Origin: Nitrosospira multiformis
GTDB lineage: Bacteria > Pseudomonadota > Gammaproteobacteria > Burkholderiales > Nitrosomonadaceae
Reading direction: 5' to 3'
Length of the DNA: 64,000 nucleotides
Assembly (NCBI RefSeq): GCF_900111585.1
Contig: NZ_FOHI01000006.1
Span: 62,001 to 126,000 of the forward strand
The notes under the pieces were generated by a model, which saw nothing but the letters and a program-made list of their open reading frames with translations, was not told the DNA's origin and did not search any database. Positions 37,503 to 45,189 of this stretch are shown here, piece by piece. The stretch's first letter is position 1. The number at the start of each line of letters is the position of its first letter. The translations under genes were made by a program, and so were the position numbers.

Positions 37503-39391
37503 CGATGCCGCTGCTAACCTCGCTGCTTGGGTTATTCATAATCATCCCGTTGATCGGGTTTGCGCTCACCATGCTCGTGCCGAAAAAGAATGAGGATGCC
37601 ATTTCCTGGATAGCCTACTCCACTGTCGGTTCGCACATGGTTTTGGCCTGGATATTCCTGGTCCTCTGGCTGTTCGGCGGATACCCGACGCTCGAGACAA
37701 TTGAGCTTATCCTGTATAACACGGAAAGTTACAAGTTTTTCATTTCATTCTATTTCGACAAAATTACCGCGGTTTATCTATTCGTCGGTTCCTTCCTCTG
37801 CTTTCTGGTTACCGTCTACTCCAGATGGTACCTTCATCGTGAAAGGGGCTATAAGCGGTTTTTCAACACCATCCTGTTCTTTTTCATCGGCTACAACATC
37901 ATCATTTTCTCCGGTAATTTCGAGACGCTCTTCATCGGTTGGGAAGTTCTGGGAATCACGTCCTTCCTCCTGATCGGGTTCTACAGGGAGCGGTATCTGC
38001 CGGTAAAAAATGCGCTCAAGGTATTCACGGTGTTTCGCGTGGCGGATATGGGTTTGATTCTGGTCATCTGGATGAGTCATCATCTGTGGCACGAAAACAT
38101 CACCTTCTCCAAGCTCATGCATCCGGAACTGGTTGCACAGACTCTTGAGGGCAACACGACATTGGGGATTTTGATCGGGTTGATGCTCCTGCTGGCGGCC
38201 GCTGTGAAATCGGGTCAGCTCCCGTTCTCTTCCTGGGTGCCCAGAGCACTGGAGGGTCCGACCCCGTCGAGTGCAATCTTTTACGGATCGCTCTCGGTTC
38301 ATCTGGGCGTCTTCCTTTTGCTGAGAACGTTCCCATTCTGGGAAAATCAGCTCGTTGTGGTAGTGCCTGTCATTCTTCTTGGCGTGGCGACCGCCGTAGT
38401 CGCGACCCTTATTTCACGCGTACAGTCCTCGATCAAGACGCAGATTGCCTACTCTTCGGTGGCGCAGATCGGCATCATTTTCGTGGAAGTGGCGTTAGGG
38501 TTTTATGATCTTGCCTTGATCCATTTGGCAGGAAATGCATTCTTGCGGACGTATCAGCTTCTGGTTTCGCCATCGGCCGTGACCTTCCTGCTCCGCGATC
38601 AGTTCTACAACTTTGTTCCAAGGGAATACATCGACAAGCACTCCACATCCAAGCAAATCGAGTATGCGGCCTATATGCTGAGCGTGAAGGAGTTCAATCT
38701 CGATTCCTTCATGTATTTCTTCTTCTGGGATCCCGTGAAATGGATCGGCAGGAAGCTGAACCTGGTGTTATCCGGAACTGGCGGTTTCGTTATCGCTACC
38801 ACACTTTTCCTCGTCGGCCTCGCCTGCCTGTACTACGAGCAGTCTTTACCGGTGGGGGTCCAGCAATTCCTGCCGACACTATTTGCCTTCATCGCCCTGA
38901 TCGTCGTGCTGAAGTCTTTCTCGGAAAGAATGAGTCCCCAGTTGAGCTGGTACTTCGTCATCATGAATCATCTCTGGATCGCGCTCGCCATCTCGTTTTA
39001 CGACGAAGTGACGACCCGGGAGATCGTTATTTATATAAGTGGCATCCTCCTTTCAGGTCTTGTGGGATATGCGTGTCTAGCACAACTGAAGTCACTCGAG
39101 CGGAAGGTGGATCTGAAGGAACCTCAGGGTCAGGGTCATGTCTATGAATACCCTACCCAGGCTTTCATTTTCCTGCTTGCGTGTCTGGGCTTGATGGGTT
39201 TTCCTATTACCCCATCATTCTTGGGAATAGACCTGATCTTCACCCATATTCACACAGACCAGGTCGTATTTGCATTTATTCTCGCACTGAGTTTCATCAT
39301 CGTCGGTCTCTCCCTGGTCAGAATATATTCGCGGATTTATCTTGGACCTCATGTTAAAACTTACCATGCCGTCCCCTTCAAAAACTCGTGA
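37499..39391 (+). CDS. dabB: Inorganic carbon transporter subunit DabB (NuoL/MrpA-like membrane protein)
   Basis: A 630-residue polytopic membrane protein of the proton-conducting antiporter family (relatives NuoL and MrpA), with roughly 14-16 predicted helices. Conserved features are the GWEVLGITSFLLIGFY block with the key Glu, the broken-helix Lys region (AAAVKSGQLPFSSWVPRALEG) and the HLAGNAF segment. With DabA it forms the DAB inorganic-carbon pump, the membrane part conducting H+ or Na+. A Complex I subunit is excluded by the 4-nt overlap with dabA and the absence of other nuo genes. Confidence 0.9.
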   Translation: MTMPLLTSLLGLFIIIPLIGFALTMLVPKKNEDAISWIAYSTVGSHMVLAWIFLVLWLFGGYPTLETIELILYNTESYKFFISFYFDKITAVYLFVGSFLCFLVTVYSRWYLHRERGYKRFFNTILFFFIGYNIIIFSGNFETLFIGWEVLGITSFLLIGFYRERYLPVKNALKVFTVFRVADMGLILVIWMSHHLWHENITFSKLMHPELVAQTLEGNTTLGILIGLMLLLAAAVKSGQLPFSSWVPRALEGPTPSSAIFYGSLSVHLGVFLLLRTFPFWENQLVVVVPVILLGVATAVVATLISRVQSSIKTQIAYSSVAQIGIIFVEVALGFYDLALIHLAGNAFLRTYQLLVSPSAVTFLLRDQFYNFVPREYIDKHSTSKQIEYAAYMLSVKEFNLDSFMYFFFWDPVKWIGRKLNLVLSGTGGFVIATTLFLVGLACLYYEQSLPVGVQQFLPTLFAFIALIVVLKSFSERMSPQLSWYFVIMNHLWIALAISFYDEVTTREIVIYISGILLSGLVGYACLAQLKSLERKVDLKEPQGQGHVYEYPTQAFIFLLACLGLMGFPITPSFLGIDLIFTHIHTDQVVFAFILALSFIIVGLSLVRIYSRIYLGPHVKTYHAVPFKNS

Positions 39392-40053
39392 AAGTGAAAT
39401 TATGATATGAAAGTGGGAGTCCACAGACAGATCTGATGAAAGGCGCCGGCTTAAACCCAGGGAATCAGAAGCCATGCGAAAGAAATCCCGGAATAAAGTC
39501 GGCGCTCAACCAGGGTCTGAAAAGGGGTCTGAAAAGGAGTGTTATCAGGAAATAAGAAGGTACCTGAGTAATGAATAATAAGTGAACGCCTCAGAAGGTT
39601 TCGGAAGATGTATCCGATCTCGCGCGAGGGAGTAATAGAGGCGTAGACAAATTCATTTCTGACCGACTTCAGCACACACAACTACGCCTCATCAGAGGTA
39701 ATAAAAGACAAAGTATGCGAAGCCTTACACTTCGAAAGAAAAAAGATGCGGGGGTGTAGAGGGGGAAAAGGGAAATGCGGGGTGGTATTCCGTATTTTGA
39801 GCAACTCCTCTAAAAGAGGGATGGGATAAAGGATGAATTATATCACAAATGTGAAGACGCATGGCGCAGGACACGAAAACTTGGTTGAGATGAACACACA
39901 CATGTTTTATAGACGAAAAATACCGCGCATGAAGCTCTTCAAACCCTCTGGATAGCCTGCTGCTGAGAAACTTGGCAGGCGAATGGAAATTAATGGAAAT
40001 ATGAGACTTTTTTATTCAGGATATTAAAATCCAATTAACAGGAGTTATCACTG
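39392..40053. other. Long gap between dabB and the SulP gene
   Basis: This 662-bp purine-rich gap has no recognisable gene. It holds a 12-nt exact tandem duplication (39513-39536), inside a possible 34-codon ORF (39474-39578, MRKKSRNKVG start) with only a weak ribosome site, and a small dyad CCTCT-AAA-AGAGG near 39806. A promoter for the SulP gene is expected near 40000-40040 but I cannot place it firmly. Confidence 0.45.
39513..39536 (+). repeat. Tandem duplication of a 12-bp unit
   Basis: GGGTCTGAAAAG occurs twice in exact head-to-tail order, followed by GAG. In the possible small ORF from 39474 it would encode GSEK twice. Probably a recent slippage event in non-coding sequence. Confidence 0.8.
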
Positions 40054-41706
40054 ATGAGTTCAGCTACTGCTTCTACCACTAAACTGACAGTACCGAAAGA
40101 CGGTCTGTCCGGGATGTTGGAGAACTTCCGGTACGATTTTATGGCCGGCTTCTTTGTCTTCCTACTGGCTCTGCCGCTTAGTCTAGGTATCGCCAAAGCT
40201 GGTGATTTTCCGCCCGCAATGGGTGTGCTTACCGCCATGATTGGCGGGCTGGTAGTCGCGTTCTTTGCCGGTTCACAACTAACCATCAAAGGCCCGGCAG
40301 CGGGCTTGATTACCATTGTCGCAGGTTGTGTTGCCGAAGTCGGCGGCGGTCCGGAAGGGTGGAAAATGGCCCTGGGCGTCATGGTCGTCGCGGGCGCGCT
40401 GCAAGTCGTTATCGGCTTTATGAGGGCAGGTTCGCTTAGCGATTTCTTTCCGTTATCCGCGGTGCATGGAATGCTGGCTGCGATCGGGCTTATCATTATT
40501 TCGAAGCAGGCGCACATCCTTCTCGGAATAGACCCAGCGACACTGGCGGGAATGGGACCTGTGAAGCTTTATGCGCATATTCCCCATTCCATCATGAATC
40601 CAAACGTGCCTGTGGCAATAGTCGGGATACTCAGTCTGGTCGTCCTGTTTGGATTGCCCAAGATAAAAAGCCCTTTAGTAAAGAAAATTCCAGCTCCAAT
40701 GGTTGTATTGCTGATAGCTATCCCCGCTGCTATGGCTCTGGATTTCAAGGGAACGCAACCCGCTCATATCCTCGTGCATATCGGTGATTTCTGGAAGGAA
40801 ATTGCTTTTAACGCCGATTTCTCGCAAATTGGAACAGGGGCGTTCTGGAAATACGTGATCATGTTCCTGCTGGTGGGAAGTCTGGAGTCCTGTCTTACCG
40901 TCAAAGCAGTTGACAGCCTGGATCCCTGGAGGCGCCAATCCAATTTCAACAAGGACTTGATCGCCGTCGGTGCCGGCAACACACTCGCCGCTGTAGTGGG
41001 TGGATCCCCAATGATATCGGAAGTGGCACGTAGTTCAGCCAACGTCGGTTTTGGTGCACGCACGCGCTGGGCCAATTTCTTCCATGGCCTCTGCCTGTTT
41101 GTCTCGATGCTGTTCCTGATCCCCGTGATCGAGATGATTCCGAATGCCGCACTGGCAGCCATGCTGATTTTCGTCGGCTACCGGCTGGCCTCGCCGCACG
41201 AGTTTTTCAAGACCTACAAGATTGGCAGCGAGCAGTTGACGATCTTCCTGGTTACGATTGCGGTGACGGTCGCCACTGACCTGTTGATGGGTATCGGGGC
41301 AGGTATTCTCGTCAAATTCGTCTTCCATATCGTAAATGGCGCATCGCTCGGCAACCTTTTCTCGGCGCGCTATCAACTGAAGCAGACGGGAAATCAGTAC
41401 TATATGAACGTTCAGGATGCCGCAATATTTTCCAACCTGATCGGCTTCAAGAAGGTACTGGCCAAGTTTGAACCCAAAAAGGAAGTCGTTCTTGATTTCA
41501 GCCAGGCAACGCTGGTCGATCATACCTTCATGGAATTCCTGGAGCATTTCGAGGAGCAATATGTCGAAAAAGGAGGAGCGGTGACGGTGACAGGTTTCGA
41601 GCGCTTCCAACCTTTCTCTGCTCATCCACTCGCGGGAAGAAAGGCGAAGAAGGAAAAAGTCAGTGCTACCACGCCCTCGCTTGATGGTAGCCCATCGAGG
41701 GAGTGA
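40054..41706 (+). CDS. SulP-family inorganic anion transporter (possible bicarbonate transporter)
   Basis: A 550-residue SLC26/SulP membrane transporter: about 12-14 hydrophobic segments starting with the signature FVFLLALPLSLGIAKAGDFPP and QLTIKGPAAGL, and a cytoplasmic STAS-like domain at the C-terminus (VVLDFSQATLVDHTFMEFL). Family members move sulphate, bicarbonate, nitrate or dicarboxylates. The neighbouring dabAB and the cbb operon in the same window make bicarbonate a reasonable guess, but sequence alone cannot settle it. The ATG follows AGGAG. A strong terminator lies 36 nt after the stop. Confidence 0.88.
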   Translation: MSSATASTTKLTVPKDGLSGMLENFRYDFMAGFFVFLLALPLSLGIAKAGDFPPAMGVLTAMIGGLVVAFFAGSQLTIKGPAAGLITIVAGCVAEVGGGPEGWKMALGVMVVAGALQVVIGFMRAGSLSDFFPLSAVHGMLAAIGLIIISKQAHILLGIDPATLAGMGPVKLYAHIPHSIMNPNVPVAIVGILSLVVLFGLPKIKSPLVKKIPAPMVVLLIAIPAAMALDFKGTQPAHILVHIGDFWKEIAFNADFSQIGTGAFWKYVIMFLLVGSLESCLTVKAVDSLDPWRRQSNFNKDLIAVGAGNTLAAVVGGSPMISEVARSSANVGFGARTRWANFFHGLCLFVSMLFLIPVIEMIPNAALAAMLIFVGYRLASPHEFFKTYKIGSEQLTIFLVTIAVTVATDLLMGIGAGILVKFVFHIVNGASLGNLFSARYQLKQTGNQYYMNVQDAAIFSNLIGFKKVLAKFEPKKEVVLDFSQATLVDHTFMEFLEHFEEQYVEKGGAVTVTGFERFQPFSAHPLAGRKAKKEKVSATTPSLDGSPSRE

Positions 41707-41741
41707 TGCCTGACCAGCAGGCTTCGTAATAAAAGTAATAG

Positions 41742-41783
41742 AAGCACGATGGACCGGAAATACGGTCCCTCGTGCTTTTTTTT
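41742..41783 (+). terminator. Rho-independent terminator after the SulP gene
   Basis: AAGCACGA at 41742-41749 pairs with TCGTGCTT, and GGACCG with CGGTCC, giving a 15-bp stem with one mismatch and a GAAATA loop, followed by a run of eight T. It ends transcription from the SulP gene before the convergent rsgA gene. Confidence 0.92.
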
Positions 41784-41877
41784 GGCTTATGGAAAAGAAC
41801 GTATCGCAGCTTTTATGATACGCAATGCCCTGTTTCGTACCGCCTGTATCGAACGGAAGTAAGTGGATTGGAAACCG

Positions 41878-42819
41878 CTACTGGATTTTCGTCCGGGAGG
41901 AAAAAGACGGAATGCGATTCGTGCTTAACGAAGTGATGAGTTTATGGTAGAGGTCAATGCGGCGTACGCTCACCTTGTTCTCCCGCATCGCATCCACCAA
42001 TGCGCACCCTGGTTCGCCTGAATGGCGGCAGTTATTGAACTTGCATTTGCCGATGTAGGGACGAAATTCCCTGAATCCCCAGGCGATATCTTCAATGCTC
42101 AGATGCTGCAAGCCGAACTGCTGAATTCCCGGAGAATCTATGATTCGGGCATTCCTGTCGAGATGATAAAGCCGCGCATGAGTTGTCGTGTGGCGCCCTG
42201 CGTCGAGGGTGGCGGAAATGTCGGCAGTGGCACGCTCAGCGTCAGGAACAAGCGCATTGATGATGGTGGATTTTCCCATACCGGACTGACCGACCAGTAC
42301 GCTGAGATGGTCTTCCAGATAGGGCAGCAGGGGTTTTACGTCGTTTCTGGCGCTGATGTGCAACAGAGTATAGTCGAGCTCTCGGTAGAGTGAGAGTCCG
42401 TTCAAGGCAACTCTGCTAGGGTCTACCAGGTCTGTCTTGTTGAGTACGATCAGAACACTGAGCCGTTGGCTTTCGGCGGCAACCAGGCAGCGATTTATCA
42501 GCTCCTCGCTGAAGCTTGGGACTGGCGCCACTACAATGATTACCTGGGTGGCATTGGCTGCAATGAGTTTCTCGCGGGAGAGATCACTACGATATAAAAG
42601 GGCGCTACGCGGTAAAATCCTTTCGATAACCCCCTGCTCAGGCCCCGTTTGATAGATTTCAACCCGATCGCCGCATGCCCCCCCCCTTTTTTTTCCGCGT
42701 AACACGCATATGAGCGTCGAGTCATCCGCAGTTTTAACGAGGAAATGCCTGCCGAAGGCCGCTACGATTTCTCCATGAAGGGGAGATGAGGTAACTGATG
42801 GGCGCCCAGGCAATCTCAA
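41878..42819 (-). CDS. rsgA: Ribosome small-subunit biogenesis GTPase RsgA
   Basis: RsgA (YjeQ) checks late maturation of the 30S subunit. The circular permutation is visible: an N-terminal OB-fold region, then NKTD (G4), then the P-loop GQSGMGKSTIINAL (G1), then the DSPGIQQF region (G3). The C-terminal zinc-binding cysteines and histidine (CKFNNCRHSGEPGC) are intact. The 313-residue length fits. Its start overlaps the stop of the pterin dehydratase gene by 4 nt. Confidence 0.95.
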   Translation of the reverse strand: MRLPGRPSVTSSPLHGEIVAAFGRHFLVKTADDSTLICVLRGKKRGGACGDRVEIYQTGPEQGVIERILPRSALLYRSDLSREKLIAANATQVIIVVAPVPSFSEELINRCLVAAESQRLSVLIVLNKTDLVDPSRVALNGLSLYRELDYTLLHISARNDVKPLLPYLEDHLSVLVGQSGMGKSTIINALVPDAERATADISATLDAGRHTTTHARLYHLDRNARIIDSPGIQQFGLQHLSIEDIAWGFREFRPYIGKCKFNNCRHSGEPGCALVDAMRENKVSVRRIDLYHKLITSLSTNRIPSFSSRTKIQ

Positions 42820-43157
42820 ATTTGAAAAAGGGTGTCAATTTTCGCGGCGCAAATAAAGTCATTCTCCGACAAACCACCGATAGCATGGGTTGTGTATTCC
42901 ACCTCACATTTGTTGTAACCGACAGTAATGTCGGGATGATGATCCTCCCGGTGTGATATCCATGCTACAGCGTTAACGAATGCCATTGTTTGATAGTAGT
43001 TCTTGAAGCTGAATTCCTTGCGAATCGTTTTTCCAAAATAATTCCAGCCATCGAGCTGCCGCATCAGCTGAGTTATTTCCTCCTGTGACAAAGGAGGCAT
43101 CGCTCCTTCACAAGGCTTGCATTGTTTTGTAGCGAGATCATTGACAGTGGTATCCAT
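42816..43157 (-). CDS. phhB: Pterin-4a-carbinolamine dehydratase (PCD/DCoH family)
   Basis: A 113-residue PCD-fold protein. The family motif [E/D]-x-x-H-H-P is seen as REDHHPDITVGYNKCEVEYTTH, with the active-site histidines, after the W..F..F..Y..A helix. It recycles oxidised pterin cofactor or acts in related pterin salvage. No phenylalanine hydroxylase gene is nearby, as is common for bacterial PCDs outside the phh operon, so the symbol is by family only. The ATG has CAGGAG 6 nt upstream. Confidence 0.9.
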   Translation of the reverse strand: MDTTVNDLATKQCKPCEGAMPPLSQEEITQLMRQLDGWNYFGKTIRKEFSFKNYYQTMAFVNAVAWISHREDHHPDITVGYNKCEVEYTTHAIGGLSENDFICAAKIDTLFQI

Positions 43158-43188
43158 TCGTGCTCCTGCTGATCAATATAGAACAAAG

Positions 43189-44445
43189 TTAATTATGCGC
43201 CAGACTTCTCAACCGCGCTATCCTCAGTGCGGCGGGCGGGTGCGAATCATAAAATGCCGAGTGCAGGGGATCCGGCGTGAGTGTCGATGCATTGTCCTGA
43301 TAAAGTTTCAGGAGCGCGCGCACGAGGTCGGCTGTGGAAGCATTGTGGGCGGCATACTCATCCGCTTCAAACTCGTGTTTGCGCGAGTACAGGCTCGCCA
43401 GTGGCTGAAACAGGAAAGTGAACACAGGCATTATCAGGAAAAACAGCAACAACGCCATCGCCGTGGAGGGCACTGTTGCAACCGAGACACCCAATCCCTG
43501 GTAAAACCAGTCCTGTTGCATCAGGTAGCCGAGCCCCCAGAGAAACAACAGACTCATGGCGAATGTCCAGACAATGCGCTTTATGACATGGTGACGCCTG
43601 AAATGTCCTAACTCGTGCGCCAACACTGCTTCAATTTCCTGTGCATCCAGCCGGGACAGCAGGGTATCGAAGAAGACAATCCTTTTTGTTTTGCCGAATC
43701 CTGTGAAATAGGCGTTGCCATGATTGCTGCGGCGCGATCCATCCATCACGAAAAGACCGCTGGACTTGAAGCCGCATTTCCGCATCAGCTCTTCAATCCG
43801 CGTCTTCAAGGAAACATCGTTCAGCGGAGTGAATTTGTTGAAGATAGGGGCGATCCAGGTAGGGAAGATCGCCAGTACCAGCAAGTTGAAGATCATCCAT
43901 GCCAGCCAGGCATAAAACCACCAGTATTCACCCATCCTTTCCATCAACCACAGGACGGCAAGCAGCAGCGGCATGCCCAGCACAATTCCCAGGGTAAACC
44001 GCTTTGCCAGATCAAGGAAGAACATGCGCGGCTTCATTTTGTTGAACCCGAACTGCTCTTCTATCACGAAGGTGCGATAGTAACTCAGGGGTACGCTCAC
44101 TACGCTCGCCAGGAACATGACACTCGCGATAAGCGCCACCCCCTGCATCAATGGATCGCTCGTCCAGTTGGATACAGCGGTATGGAGAGCGTTCAGCCCG
44201 CCTCCGAGGGTGAGTATCAACAGCAGCACAACATCAAGCAGGATGCTGGCGTATCCGAGACGGGTTTTCGCACAAGTATAGTCAGCTGCTTTCTGGTGCG
44301 CCTTCAATGATATCTGTGATGAAAAATCCTGCGGAACCTGATCGCGATGTGAAATGACGTGCTCGATGTGCCGTTTCGCCAGCCACATTCGCATAATAAA
44401 AGTGACGGTCAGGACGGCAAGAAAAATGATAGTGAAAATAGGCAT
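43189..44445 (-). CDS. Ste24-like M48 zinc metalloprotease, membrane-bound
   Basis: A protein of about 418 residues with six or seven hydrophobic segments and a zinc-protease motif HELGH near residue 278 (LAHELGHFRRHHV); the third zinc ligand is probably Glu in EFEADEYAA. The domain order (membrane N-terminus, HELGH, more helices) matches CAAX-protease-1/Ste24 relatives, which in bacteria act in membrane-protein quality control. The frame opens with TTG at 44451, two codons before the ATG at 44445; the ATG is used here. No Shine-Dalgarno is obvious. It lies 31 bp upstream of phhB's partner side and is divergent from orn. Confidence 0.9.
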   Translation of the reverse strand: MPIFTIIFLAVLTVTFIMRMWLAKRHIEHVISHRDQVPQDFSSQISLKAHQKAADYTCAKTRLGYASILLDVVLLLILTLGGGLNALHTAVSNWTSDPLMQGVALIASVMFLASVVSVPLSYYRTFVIEEQFGFNKMKPRMFFLDLAKRFTLGIVLGMPLLLAVLWLMERMGEYWWFYAWLAWMIFNLLVLAIFPTWIAPIFNKFTPLNDVSLKTRIEELMRKCGFKSSGLFVMDGSRRSNHGNAYFTGFGKTKRIVFFDTLLSRLDAQEIEAVLAHELGHFRRHHVIKRIVWTFAMSLLFLWGLGYLMQQDWFYQGLGVSVATVPSTAMALLLFFLIMPVFTFLFQPLASLYSRKHEFEADEYAAHNASTADLVRALLKLYQDNASTLTPDPLHSAFYDSHPPAALRIARLRSLAHN

Positions 44446-44553
44446 GTGCAAATGGGAGTTGTACTGCCCCCAAATCAGGATTTACGGTTGAAGGATGACT
44501 GATCAATAGTGATATGACACAATTACATGTCGAAAATTCAGGGCGATTCAATT

Positions 44554-45108
44554 ATGACACAAGACAATGGCCGCCTCATCTGGATCGATATGGAAATGAG
44601 CGGGCTCAGCCCGGATAGAGACCGCATACTCGAAATCGCTCTGGTCGTAACAGATTCACAGTTGGATGTTCTTGCGGAAGCTCCGGTGCTGGTCTTGTCG
44701 CAATCTGAATCGGTGCTCGAGGGAATGGATAGCTGGAATAAATCCACGCATGCAAAATCGGGTCTGGTGGAAAAGGTGCGGGCATCCGGGCTTACGGAAG
44801 CCGAAGTGGAAGTCCGTATGATTGCTTTTCTTCAAGAACATATTTCTGCTGGAGTTTCGCCAATGTGCGGCAATTCGATCTGCCAGGATCGGCGTTTTCT
44901 GGCACGCTGGATGCCGCGGCTGGAAGCCTATTTCCATTACCGGAACCTCGACGTAAGCACCTTGAAGGAACTGGCAAAACGCTGGAAACCAGAAATTCTG
45001 GCCGGTGTGACGAAACAGTGCAAGCATGAAGCGCTGTCGGATATATACGACTCCATTGCGGAGCTGAAATATTACCGTGAACATTTCATGCAGGCGGTAG
45101 AGCCATGA
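44554..45108 (+). CDS. orn: Oligoribonuclease
   Basis: Orn degrades 2-5 nt RNA fragments (and pGpG) in the cytoplasm and is essential in many Proteobacteria. The DEDD exonuclease motifs are visible: WIDMEMSGL (Asp, Glu), [12 protein letters not shown] (Asp), and [11 protein letters not shown] (His, Asp). The frame also has an ATG at 44527; the one at 44554 gives the usual start ([10 protein letters not shown]), with AGGG about 10 nt upstream, so I chose it (184 residues). Divergent from the M48 protease. Confidence 0.94.
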   Translation: MTQDNGRLIWIDMEMSGLSPDRDRILEIALVVTDSQLDVLAEAPVLVLSQSESVLEGMDSWNKSTHAKSGLVEKVRASGLTEAEVEVRMIAFLQEHISAGVSPMCGNSICQDRRFLARWMPRLEAYFHYRNLDVSTLKELAKRWKPEILAGVTKQCKHEALSDIYDSIAELKYYREHFMQAVEP

Positions 45109-45189
45109 GCCCGGTCGATATAAAAAAATCCCGGGACTAGGCCAGCTATTTCCGTACCTCATTTTTCAACTTCTCAGGGAAGATTGAGC

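Noticed and set aside
39451-39681. 76-codon minus-strand frame in the dabB-SulP gap
   Set aside because: No Shine-Dalgarno, no homologous motif, and a repetitive sequence derived from the 12-bp duplication.
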